Shown here: piece after piece, positions 6,834 through 15,573 of the stretch
How positions within the stretch are numbered: the first letter of the stretch is position 1
How the letters are laid out: every line of letters starts with the position of its first letter
Assembly: GCA_036399715.1 (NCBI GenBank)
Contig: DASWMO010000291.1
Coordinates: 1 to 16,123 of the forward strand
Source of the DNA: DASVSE01 sp036399715
GTDB lineage: Bacteria > Bacteroidota > Rhodothermia > Rhodothermales > Rubricoccaceae
Direction of reading: 5' to 3'
DNA length: 16,123 nt
Position numbers and translations under genes: made by a program
The notes under the pieces: generated by a model
The model's input: the letters and a program-made list of their open reading frames with translations, nothing else
What the model was told of the DNA's origin: nothing
Databases searched by the model: none

Positions 6834-7293
6834 GGGGGTGCGGAAATGGGTGGTGGAATAGGGGCAGGCCAAGGTGCCCACAACGGCAGGGAATGCAAAG
6901 TGGGGGTGAAGACAAAGGGGGCGACCGGCCCGGACGGGGTCGAGTAGGCCCCTTTGGTCTCCTCGTAACCGCCTTTGGGCTTCTCGTAACCGCCTTTGAC
7001 GTCCTCGGAACTGCCTCTCGGCTCCGCGTAACCGCCTTTGACGGGCTCGGAATCCCCTCTGGCGTTCTCGGAACCGGCTTTGATGGTCTCGGAATCGCTT
7101 TTGAGCCGCTCGGAGTCGCTCGGGGCGTTTGTGCCGTTGCGTCTGGTGCAGGCAGAATGGACTTTGACGGCTGCGGAGGCAGGGTGAGGATCTGCGAGGG
7201 TGTGACGTGGAGGGGCTTGGGAGTGCCTGCCCGGTCCGGGATGGCGTGGCCGGTTAGATTCGAGGCTGTGTTTCTCCACTTCTGGTGGGCCCT
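6834..7293. other. 460-bp non-coding spacer between divergent genes
   Basis: This is the longest gene-free stretch of the window. It should hold the promoters of the - strand helical protein gene and the + strand TPR gene, and it contains the 21-bp repeat array at 6941-7129. Long open frames cross it on both strands, but each runs far into a neighbouring gene in the wrong frame and none has a plausible start and stop of its own. Near the TPR start, TAGATTCG (7255-7262) could be a -7 element, without a matching -33. Confidence 0.6.
6941..7129. repeat. array of nine degenerate 21-bp tandem units
   Basis: Units begin at 6941, 6962, 6983, 7004, 7025, 7046, 7067, 7088 and 7109, with a + strand consensus near CTCGTAACCGCCTTTGACG plus two variable bases. 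The best-kept parts are CTCG at the start and CC-CTTTG in the middle. Read on the - strand in one frame each unit gives a heptad like xxKGGYE or xxKSDSE; on the + strand in one frame it gives LVTAFxx; the third + frame has TAA stops in three units. In the - strand frame the differences fall mainly at first and second codon positions, with third positions conserved. That is not what selection to keep a protein sequence produces, so I do not call it coding. Confidence 0.85.
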
Positions 7294-9021
7294 ATGCCGA
7301 TCTTTCAGGTGCTGCTTCGCTGCCGCTCATGCTGTACCCGATGCGCGGGGGTGCTGGCCGTGCTTGCGGCGGTGGTTCTCGGGGCTCCCAGGGTGCTCGC
7401 TCAGCGTCCGCTCACCGAGGTGGACCGGGAGCTTCTAGAGACGCGGATTGAGGCGCTGGAGCGGCGACTTGACGGGATGGACGCTCCGGCTCAAGTGCTT
7501 CGGGACGAAGAGCGGAGAACGACGGCCGAGCAGATCCGTCGACTGGACGAAAAGATCGACGGACGGACGTGGGCCTTTACCGTTGTCATCGGTCTTGTGC
7601 TGGCCGCAGCAGCGCTGATCGGGTTCCTGCTAAACTTTGTCGGCTGGCCCGCTCTCAAGCAGTGGATTCAGAGCACGGTTCATTCGCGAGCGGAGGTGGA
7701 GGTCAAAGAGAGGGTGGAGGCGGTCAACATTGACGCTCTTGTACTGGAGCGTGCCGCTCCGATCATCGAGTCGTCGGTGCGCGGCCTAGAGACGGAAACG
7801 CGGAAGGACATGATCGCCGCGACGGAGCAGTACAAGAGAGAGCTTCAAGAGGGAAGAGATGCGCTTCAGGCGACGGCGAACCCAACTCCTGAACAGACCA
7901 GCACGGTGTCCGATTTGGTCGAGAGCCAGAAACAGAGCAATCCGAACCAGACTGAATGGAGTGCGCTCGACTGGATCCTTGATGCTCGCCGTCTTTCCGA
8001 TGAAGGGCAGAACGAAGCTGCACTAGGCTCAATAAGTCGCGCCCTCGAACTTGAGCCAGACAATCCGGTCGCGCACAACAACAGAGGTGTAGCGCTCACC
8101 GACCTCGGCCGCCACGAACAGGCGCTCGCCGCTCTCAATCGAGCCCTAGCCATCCGGCCAAATGACTCGATGTTCCTCAGTAACCTGTGTTATGTCCTTA
8201 GCAACCTCAACCGCTATGACGAGGCGCTGGACGCAATAGACCGCTCCCTCGCGATTCACCCCGGCAGTCCTACAAACCTCGCAAGCCGGGGCTCTGCGTT
8301 GAATGGGCTTGGCCGCTACGAGGAGGCGCTCAGCACCTTCGAGCAGTCTCTCGCCATTGTGCCAGACAATCCGATGACGCTCAGCAGCCGGGGCAATGCA
8401 CTTAAGGGGTTAGGCCGCTATGGGGATGCGCTCGACACCTTCGACCAATCTCTCGCCGTTCAGCCAGACAATCTGACGACGCGCAGTAGCCGGGGCTCTG
8501 CGCTTAATGGGCTTGGTCGCTATGAGGAAGCGCTCGAAGAGTTCGACCGCGTTTTAGCCATCCGCCCGGACGATTCGACGACGCTCACCAACCGGGGCTC
8601 TGCGCTCAATGGGCTTGGTCGCTACGAGGAGGCGCTTATCGCACTTGACCGATCCATTGCTCTTAAGCCAGAGGAGCACCCCGCCGCGCACCATCACCGT
8701 TCGCGGGCCAAGCTTGCATTGGGCGATCCTGAAGGTGCTCTTCAGAGTGCAGAGCAGGCTGTGGCCCTTTCCGAGACTGTGCCGGACAAAGACTATAGGC
8801 GGGCCGTCTCGCTCTACTTCCGTGGCATTGCGCTTCGCCTTCTCGGCCGGGAGACTCTCCCGACTGAAAAGGAACTTGACGAGGCCCTGCTCGCGCCCTT
8901 TCAGCAGCCTGTGTCGTGGTGCGTGATCGAACCGGCCGTCTCGCCCGACCCCGATGTGCAGGCGTTCGTCACCCGCCTCTCGGACAAGCTGCGGGCGCAC
9001 GACGCGGCCCGCGCTGCCTAA
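7294..9021 (+). CDS. membrane-anchored TPR protein
   Basis: The 575-aa protein has an N-terminal hydrophobic signal (residues 19-38, ending RVLAQ) preceded by an unusual cluster Cys10, Cys13, Cys14, Cys17. A charged probable coiled coil follows (41-90), then a strong transmembrane helix (about 93-118), a second charged helical stretch (130-192), a polar linker, and about eight tetratricopeptide repeats from 223 to 495, each 34 residues with the pattern RGxALNGLGRYEEALxxFDxxLAIxPDN. A C-terminal tail (500-575) is helical. TPR arrays bind partner proteins; no catalytic motif is visible. If the first hydrophobic segment is cleaved, the coiled coil is periplasmic and the TPRs cytoplasmic. ATG 7294 is preferred to GTG 7285. 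GC is clearly lower than in its neighbours: hand counts of 60-bp rows give 60% (8041-8100) and 45% (8161-8220), against 82% in one row of hutU. The next gene is 27 bp downstream, so an operon is likely. Confidence 0.85.
   Translation: MPIFQVLLRCRSCCTRCAGVLAVLAAVVLGAPRVLAQRPLTEVDRELLETRIEALERRLDGMDAPAQVLRDEERRTTAEQIRRLDEKIDGRTWAFTVVIGLVLAAAALIGFLLNFVGWPALKQWIQSTVHSRAEVEVKERVEAVNIDALVLERAAPIIESSVRGLETETRKDMIAATEQYKRELQEGRDALQATANPTPEQTSTVSDLVESQKQSNPNQTEWSALDWILDARRLSDEGQNEAALGSISRALELEPDNPVAHNNRGVALTDLGRHEQALAALNRALAIRPNDSMFLSNLCYVLSNLNRYDEALDAIDRSLAIHPGSPTNLASRGSALNGLGRYEEALSTFEQSLAIVPDNPMTLSSRGNALKGLGRYGDALDTFDQSLAVQPDNLTTRSSRGSALNGLGRYEEALEEFDRVLAIRPDDSTTLTNRGSALNGLGRYEEALIALDRSIALKPEEHPAAHHHRSRAKLALGDPEGALQSAEQAVALSETVPDKDYRRAVSLYFRGIALRLLGRETLPTEKELDEALLAPFQQPVSWCVIEPAVSPDPDVQAFVTRLSDKLRAHDAARAA
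8287..8636 (+). repeat. near-identical 102-bp-period repeats inside the TPR gene
   Basis: Stretches starting CGGGGCTCTGCG at 8287, 8491 and 8593 stay almost identical for about 44 bp (encoding RGSALNGLGRYEEAL), spaced 204 and 102 bp apart, which is exactly two and one TPR units. A more diverged copy lies at about 8389. The identity includes third codon positions, pointing to recent unit duplication or gene conversion. Confidence 0.8.
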
Positions 9022-9048
9022 CCCTCTCCCCTGCCCCCGGCACTCCCT

Positions 9049-11223
9049 ATGGACGACCTTAAGGCCCGCATCGCTGCGCTCGCGGCGAACGACTATGCCG
9101 CCTTCCGCGCGTGGTTTTTCGTCCACCTCGGCTACGCGCCCGGGTGGGACGAGCCGAAGCGGCCGGCACGCCCGGCGGCGGACTACGAGGGCTTCGACGC
9201 CCAGGCGTACGACGACGAGACGGACGCGCTCAGAAGGGTCGAGCTCGACCACTGGACGGATGACCTGAGATCGCTCAGGACGGAGGCGCAGGTGCTGGCG
9301 CAGGAGGACGCCGCGGCGGCGGCGGCGGCACGCGCGGGCCGTGGCGAGTACACGGTCTTTCTGGAACTGTACGAGGCCGAGCACCCGCGGCCGGGCTACC
9401 GCGATACACCCGAAGCAAAGGCCGAGTGGGAGTGGGCGCACCTCGACGCGTACTACGAGCAGATGGAGCGCCTCGACGCGCTCGCGCGCCACCGCATCCA
9501 GAAGGGCGCGTACATCGCACGCCAGACCGAGCTTCACTGCCCGTGGGGTGCGCCCGCCACGGAGCCGCTCGACCCGCCGCCGGGTGCCGAGCTAGATGCT
9601 GAGCCGGGCGGCGAGCCGGATGCGGAGACGTGGCCACCCGCCGACCCCGACGAGGACCTGCGGCAGTTCCTGGACGCGTCGGACCCCGAGGATGTGGAGA
9701 ACCAGATGCGGGCGCGGGCGGCGAGCCCGGCCTACGCCCGAGCCGACGACCTGTACTGCGCCGCGGACGGGTGGCTGATGGCGATGCCGCATCCGGCGCC
9801 GGACGGCTGGGACGAGGTGTACGAGACGGTCAGCGAGGCGGCCCTGGCCCTGCGAAGCGCGGCCGAGGCAAGCCGGCGGCCGGGCGCGATCGCGGCGACG
9901 CTGGTCCAGATCCGGCGCGCCCTCCCGCGCGCCGACGAGGCCCGGCTGGCCGTGGACGAGGCGCGCACCGAGCCGTGGATGACGCCCGCGGCGCACCACC
10001 ACCTGACGTCGCTGATCCTCGCGGCGCGTGACGCGCTTCAGGACCACCAGGACCGTGTCCGCACCGAGTACGAGGCGTTGTGGGACGTGGCGCGGCGCGT
10101 GCTCTCCGGCCCGCCCACCGAGTTGCCGGGTGCCGAGTTGCCGGGTGCCGAGTCCGACACGCTCGCCGAGGCGACAGCCCGCGTCGGCGCGCTCGCCCCG
10201 GAGGACGCCGAGGACTTCCGCCGGTGGTTCCTCGTCTTCGCCGGCAACCACGATGGCCACGTGCGGATGGCGCAGGTGCGCCACGACGCGGCGGCGTTCG
10301 AGACGTTCGACCCGGCGGCGTACGACGATGAACGGGAGGCGCTCGACAGGGTCATCCACGAGCGCTGGCGGAACGACCTGCGGTCGCTCAAGACCATCGC
10401 CCAGGAGTTGGCACGGGAGAAGCAGGCCGCACGACCGACGCCGCCCTCTGGCTACGCCGTCTTCAAGGCGGCGTACGCGGCCGACCACCCGGAACCCGGG
10501 GCCGACGATCCGCCCGAGGCGCACGCCGAGTGGAAGTGGTCCCACCTCGACGCGTACTACGAACGGGTGGGATCCCTCGACGCGCTCGCGGAGCACCGCA
10601 TCCAGAAGGGTGCGTACATCGCGCGCCACACCGAGATTCACCGGAAGGCTCAGGAATGGGCTCGGGGGCTCTTCGGGCCGTCCGACGGGATCCCGAGGTC
10701 GCCGCGCGTGAAAGGGCAGGACCTGTGGCCGCCGATCAACCCGGAGGACGACCTCTACGACCACGGCGACCTCGACGACCCCGATGAAGGCCCCGACGTC
10801 CGCCACCGCCGCGCGACGAATCCGGCGTTCGCCCGGTCCCACGACCTCTACTGCGCCACGCTCGGGTGGATGGTCTCGCTTCCGCTTCCCCGCCCGGACG
10901 ACTGGCTGGACACGTACCGCCCCGTCAAAGACGCCGCGACCAAGATGATGTGGGCGTCCGAGACGAGTTTCCGGCCTGCCGATATCGCCGCGACGATCCT
11001 GACGACCGAGCGCGCCCTCCCGCTCGCCGACGACGCGCTGCTGGCCCTCGACGAGGGTGCCGACCTGGCGTGGCTCACGCCGCGGGCGCTCGACCACCTG
11101 ACGATGCTCGTCGTCGCGGCCCGCGAGGCGCTGCTGGACCGACTAGTGGAGGCGGAGGCGCACTACGAGGCGCTGTGGGACGTGGCGCGGCGCGTGCTCG
11201 GGAGCGCGGAGGACGCCGGGTAG
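9049..11223 (+). CDS. 724-aa protein made of two copies of an unrecognised ~360-aa module
   Basis: I do not recognise the family. The protein is acidic and probably helical, without a signal peptide or membrane segment. Residues about 7-353 and 378-718 are clear tandem copies, offset by 365-371 residues. Shared blocks include WFxVxxG near the start, AYDDExxALxRV, WxxDLRSLxTxAQxLAxE, a best-kept block at 127-164 that is 29/38 identical to its partner (HRIQKGAYIAR at 148 and 516), DLYCAxxGWxxxxPxPxPDxW (234 and 599), IAATxxxxxRALPxAD, and YEALWDVARRVL (341 and at the C-terminus). The linker carries a 15-bp direct repeat. Conserved Tyr, Trp and one Cys per module (237, 602) might mark a binding or active site, but no known catalytic motif is evident. 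It starts 27 bp after the TPR gene, so the two are probably co-transcribed. Confidence 0.8.
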   Translation: MDDLKARIAALAANDYAAFRAWFFVHLGYAPGWDEPKRPARPAADYEGFDAQAYDDETDALRRVELDHWTDDLRSLRTEAQVLAQEDAAAAAAARAGRGEYTVFLELYEAEHPRPGYRDTPEAKAEWEWAHLDAYYEQMERLDALARHRIQKGAYIARQTELHCPWGAPATEPLDPPPGAELDAEPGGEPDAETWPPADPDEDLRQFLDASDPEDVENQMRARAASPAYARADDLYCAADGWLMAMPHPAPDGWDEVYETVSEAALALRSAAEASRRPGAIAATLVQIRRALPRADEARLAVDEARTEPWMTPAAHHHLTSLILAARDALQDHQDRVRTEYEALWDVARRVLSGPPTELPGAELPGAESDTLAEATARVGALAPEDAEDFRRWFLVFAGNHDGHVRMAQVRHDAAAFETFDPAAYDDEREALDRVIHERWRNDLRSLKTIAQELAREKQAARPTPPSGYAVFKAAYAADHPEPGADDPPEAHAEWKWSHLDAYYERVGSLDALAEHRIQKGAYIARHTEIHRKAQEWARGLFGPSDGIPRSPRVKGQDLWPPINPEDDLYDHGDLDDPDEGPDVRHRRATNPAFARSHDLYCATLGWMVSLPLPRPDDWLDTYRPVKDAATKMMWASETSFRPADIAATILTTERALPLADDALLALDEGADLAWLTPRALDHLTMLVVAAREALLDRLVEAEAHYEALWDVARRVLGSAEDAG
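9067..11199 (+). repeat. large in-frame tandem duplication within the 724-aa gene
   Basis: The segment from about 9067 to 10104 is repeated from about 10180 to 11199. Anchor points give offsets of 1113 bp (N-terminal blocks), 1104 bp (HRIQKGAYIAR) and 1095 bp (YEALWDVARRVL), so small indels have accumulated since duplication. The copies differ widely at DNA level, so the duplication is not recent. Confidence 0.85.
10120..10149 (+). repeat. 15-bp direct repeat in the inter-module linker
   Basis: GAGTTGCCGGGTGCC occurs twice in tandem, followed by a partial third copy (GAGTCC). It encodes ELPGA-ELPGA-ES, a flexible linker between the two modules of the 724-aa protein. The two units are identical, suggesting slippage. 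Confidence 0.85.
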
Positions 11224-11331
11224 TGGGGCGGCGCCCCGGGCTGTCGCGCGGCGGGAGGGCGCCTGACCGGGTGGTGTCACCTGTGATCCCGAGACTTGGT
11301 TCGCCCCCTTCCCCTCGCGAGAGGCCCCGCC

Positions 11332-11799
11332 ATGATCGACACGCCCCACGTCACGCAAACCGCCGCGCAGCCCGCCGCCGTCCTCCGGCTCACCATCCCG
11401 CGGTCCGAGATCCAGTCCGCGATGGGCCCGGCCCGCGCCGAGGTCCTCGCGGCCGTCGCGGCCCAGGGCATCGCCACCGCAGGCCCGCTGTTCTCGTACC
11501 ACTTCCGGATGACGCACGAGACGTTCGACTTCGTGGTCGGCGTGCCCGTCGCGTCGCCGGTGGCTGCCGTGGGCCGCGTGACCCCGGGCGAGTTGCCCGC
11601 CTCGCGAGTCGCGCAGACGGTCTACCATGGGCCGTACGAGGGACTCGGCGCGGCGTGGGGCGCGTTCGAGACGTGGATCGCAGCCGAGGGGCACGCCCGG
11701 CGGCCGGACCTCTGGGAGCGCTACCTGGTCGGGCCGGAGGACGGCGCGGACCCGGCGGCGTGGCGGACGGAGCTGAATCACCCGCTCGTCGCCGAGTAG
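11332..11799 (+). CDS. stand-alone GyrI-like/AraC effector-binding domain protein
   Basis: The 155-aa protein matches the GyrI-like small-molecule-binding fold (SHS2 repeat), the domain that binds ligands in AraC/MerR-type regulators and in the gyrase inhibitor GyrI. Visible features are LRLTIPRSEIQSAMGPA (18-34), a central YHFRMTHETFDFVVGVPV (56-73), VAQTVYHGPYEGLGAAWGAF, which is the family's hallmark HxGPYxxL region, and the C-terminal ending with LWERYLVGPEDG, AAW and TELNHPL, like the usual YxxDPxxxxxWxTEIxxPL. No helix-turn-helix is attached, so it is not by itself a transcription factor. ATG 11332 starts the domain naturally; 11296 would add 12 residues. It is convergent with the DUF1579-like gene, with an 8-bp gap, and lies 108 bp after the 724-aa gene. 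Confidence 0.85.
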   Translation: MIDTPHVTQTAAQPAAVLRLTIPRSEIQSAMGPARAEVLAAVAAQGIATAGPLFSYHFRMTHETFDFVVGVPVASPVAAVGRVTPGELPASRVAQTVYHGPYEGLGAAWGAFETWIAAEGHARRPDLWERYLVGPEDGADPAAWRTELNHPLVAE

Positions 11800-11807
11800 C
11801 GCGGGGG

Positions 11808-12266
11808 CTAGGCGGGCTCGTACGTGGTCTCCACGGCGGGGTACACCTCGCCCTCGGGCGAGACGGTGTGCATCACGACGCGGAGCGACTCGCGGCCAAC
11901 GGGCTCGACGACGATCCGCCAGCCCCAGTCCGGCCCGCTCGGGGCCGGGTACGAGCCGGCGACGTCGACGACCCCATCGTCGCCGGCCGTTCCCTCGCAC
12001 GCCATGACGGTGTCGGACGTGTGCCACGTGTCGGCCCAGTGGACCGTTGCGACGCCCGCCTCGGCCTGGTAGCCGACGAAGAGCTCGCCCTCCTGCGGGC
12101 GGTCCTGGTAGATCCACGTGTACGCGATGCGCCAGAAGCGCCCACCGACGACCGGCGTCACGACGGCCGTCGCGGGCGTGTCGGCGGGAGCGCCCGTCGT
12201 GGGGTCGTGGAGGCGGTTGGTGCCGCGCCAGAGGCCGCGGGCGGCGAGGAGTCCGTGGAGGAGCAT
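11808..12266 (-). CDS. DUF1579-like protein
   Basis: The 152-aa product looks like a small lipocalin-like beta-barrel of the DUF1579 type: a start near GLWRGTNRLHDP (11-22), GGRFWRIAYTWIYQDRPQEG (39-58), the characteristic GELFVGYQAE, an aromatic HWADTWHTSD strand, and alternating beta strands to the C-terminus. Biochemical function of this family is unknown. ATG 12266 is used because the G-x-W-x-G segment sits close to the N-terminus; ATG 12326 would give 172 aa and is a real alternative. The frame is open further upstream to 12620, but that would overlap the T9SS gene. It converges on the GyrI-like gene (8-bp gap) and diverges from the T9SS gene over about 160 bp. The family call rests on pattern memory, not on a search. 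Confidence 0.68.
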   Translation of the reverse strand: MLLHGLLAARGLWRGTNRLHDPTTGAPADTPATAVVTPVVGGRFWRIAYTWIYQDRPQEGELFVGYQAEAGVATVHWADTWHTSDTVMACEGTAGDDGVVDVAGSYPAPSGPDWGWRIVVEPVGRESLRVVMHTVSPEGEVYPAVETTYEPA

Positions 12267-12426
12267 GGGCCGGGAGGGAGTCGGAGCGGGGAAGAAACCG
12301 CAGGCCGCCTGCCAGCCGTCCGTCATGTGTGCACCCGATGAACGGGCATTCAGACGCCTCGCAACCGTCGTCGGGAAAACGGGCGCGACGCCGTAAGTTG
12401 CCGGCCTCCCCCTGCCCGGTCCTACC

Positions 12427-13824
12427 ATGAAAGCCGGCACGCTTGCCCTCGCATTCGCCGCCATCATGGCCCTTCCGGCGGGCGCGCAGACGCTCTCGCC
12501 TTTCCCGCTCGACGTGGGCAACCGCTGGGAGTACCAGAACGGCACGGACGTGATGACGTGGGAAATCGTGAGCGACACGACCGTCGCTGGTGAGCGGATC
12601 GCCCGGCTCAGAGTCAACAATGGCGCCGTGTGCGGCGTCCGCGAGACCGCATCTCCGGACGGGACGCCCTACTTCCCGCTCGTGGACCCGTCCGTCCCGA
12701 CCGCTCCCTGCACGGCGGCGTTCGACTACCCTGGCGGGGGCCCGTACGCGCAGGGCGTGCCGCAGCAGCAGAGCGTCACGATCGGCGACACGACAGTGAC
12801 AGGTCCGACGTGGAGTGGCCTCGTCTCCGATGGCGCGGGGATCATCACAACCGACACCTGGACGATGCTGGGCGGCGTGGGCCTGACCCGTTTCGACCGC
12901 CAGGTCCGCGCCCTCGGCGGCTTTCCACCAACGGTGGTGTTCGTCTACACACTCGCTCACGCGCGCATCCGCGGCGTCTCGTACGGGCAGCCGCTCCCGC
13001 CCGCGTCGAGCAGCCCGTTTCCGGCGTACGTCCCGCTCGGAATGGGCGACCGCTGGGACTACGCCCTCTTCTCGGGCCCTCCCGGCAGTACGACGCCCGA
13101 CGGCGTCGCCTCCCTGACGGTCACGTCCGTCGCGACGGATGAGGAGCGCCGACGCGTCGTCCGGCTCGCCGTCGTGCGCCGGACCGTATCGGGTGGCGAG
13201 ACGCGGGCCGAGTGCACACTGAACCGCATGACCGGCCCGACCACCCTGACCGGCGCCCTGTTCTGTGAACTCGCAAACACTGTCTTTCCCGACTATTTCT
13301 ATCTCCAGGGTGAAACCGGTCCCGCGTCGGTCGAGATCGGCGGCCAGACCGTAACGGCCGACCGGGCAGCGGGCGGACAGACGACGAGGGTATCGTACCC
13401 GAACACCTCCAGCACGGCGACGCGCGGCGTGGAGGCTGCGCGCGGCATCGGCATCGTGGGGTGGAGCTACAGCCTGGTCTATGAGTTCTTCGTGCCCCCG
13501 ACGTACCGCAGCGGGCGCCTGGTGTACGCGCGCGTCGGCGGCGTCTCGTACGGGCAGCAGGCCGTCGCCGGCGAGGACGCGCCGTCCGTGTCGCGGGCCC
13601 TCACGCTCAGGCCGAACCCGGCCCGGACGCAGGCGACGCTGCGGTTTGCCGCCGCCGGTCACGTGGCCGAGGCGGTCGTCCGCGACGCGCTCGGCCGCGT
13701 CGTCCTGCGCGTGGCCGTACCCGCCGGAGCGACTGAGGCGACGCTCGACGTGTCCGGCCTGGCCGCCGGCGTGTACGTCGTCGGGAGTGGTACGGCATCC
13801 GTGCGGCTCGTCGTTGCGCACTAG
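12427..13824 (+). CDS. secreted T9SS cargo protein with two copies of the unnamed cargo domain
   Basis: The 465-aa protein has a signal peptide (1-21, ending PAGAQ), cargo domain A (about 25-187), cargo domain B (about 197-377) and a T9SS type-A sorting domain (about 390-465: LRPNPARTQATLRF, VVRDALGRVVLRV, GLAAGVYVV, RLVVAH). Domain A has PFPLDVGNRWEY, CGVR, VTIGDTTVTGP, VGLTRFDR and HARIRGVSYG. Domain B is more diverged but keeps PLGMGDRWDY at its start and YARVGGVSYGQ at its end. Each domain has two cysteines (69/95 and 263/280). The protein is a paralogue of the single-domain cargo encoded at 5283-6170, with domain A the closer match. Function is unknown; no catalytic motif is visible. A TAAGTTG at 12394-12400 may be the -7 element, though the expected -33 reads TCG instead of TTG. 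hutU follows 51 bp downstream. Confidence 0.86.
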   Translation: MKAGTLALAFAAIMALPAGAQTLSPFPLDVGNRWEYQNGTDVMTWEIVSDTTVAGERIARLRVNNGAVCGVRETASPDGTPYFPLVDPSVPTAPCTAAFDYPGGGPYAQGVPQQQSVTIGDTTVTGPTWSGLVSDGAGIITTDTWTMLGGVGLTRFDRQVRALGGFPPTVVFVYTLAHARIRGVSYGQPLPPASSSPFPAYVPLGMGDRWDYALFSGPPGSTTPDGVASLTVTSVATDEERRRVVRLAVVRRTVSGGETRAECTLNRMTGPTTLTGALFCELANTVFPDYFYLQGETGPASVEIGGQTVTADRAAGGQTTRVSYPNTSSTATRGVEAARGIGIVGWSYSLVYEFFVPPTYRSGRLVYARVGGVSYGQQAVAGEDAPSVSRALTLRPNPARTQATLRFAAAGHVAEAVVRDALGRVVLRVAVPAGATEATLDVSGLAAGVYVVGSGTASVRLVVAH

Positions 13825-13875
13825 CCGGAGGCCTGGGGCGGCCGGTACCTTGCGGGCACACGCACCCCGCCCGCG

Positions 13876-15561
<1,686 letters not shown>

Positions 15562-15573
15562 CCCTTTCTACCG

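Noticed and set aside
6941..7129. CRISPR array
   Set aside because: Units are contiguous 21-bp degenerate repeats with no unique spacers and no cas genes nearby.
6893..7438. A 181-codon + strand open frame over the 21-bp array
   Set aside because: It runs into the TPR gene in another frame, and outside the repeat its sequence looks random (Trp/Cys/Gly-rich).
11225..11237. GGGGC-GGC-GCCCC hairpin just after the 724-aa gene
   Set aside because: A 5-bp stem with no following T-run is too weak and too likely by chance at this GC content to call a terminator.
12267..12620. N-terminal extension of the DUF1579-like protein to 12620
   Set aside because: It would overlap the start and signal-peptide region of the divergent T9SS gene and adds sequence without domain character.
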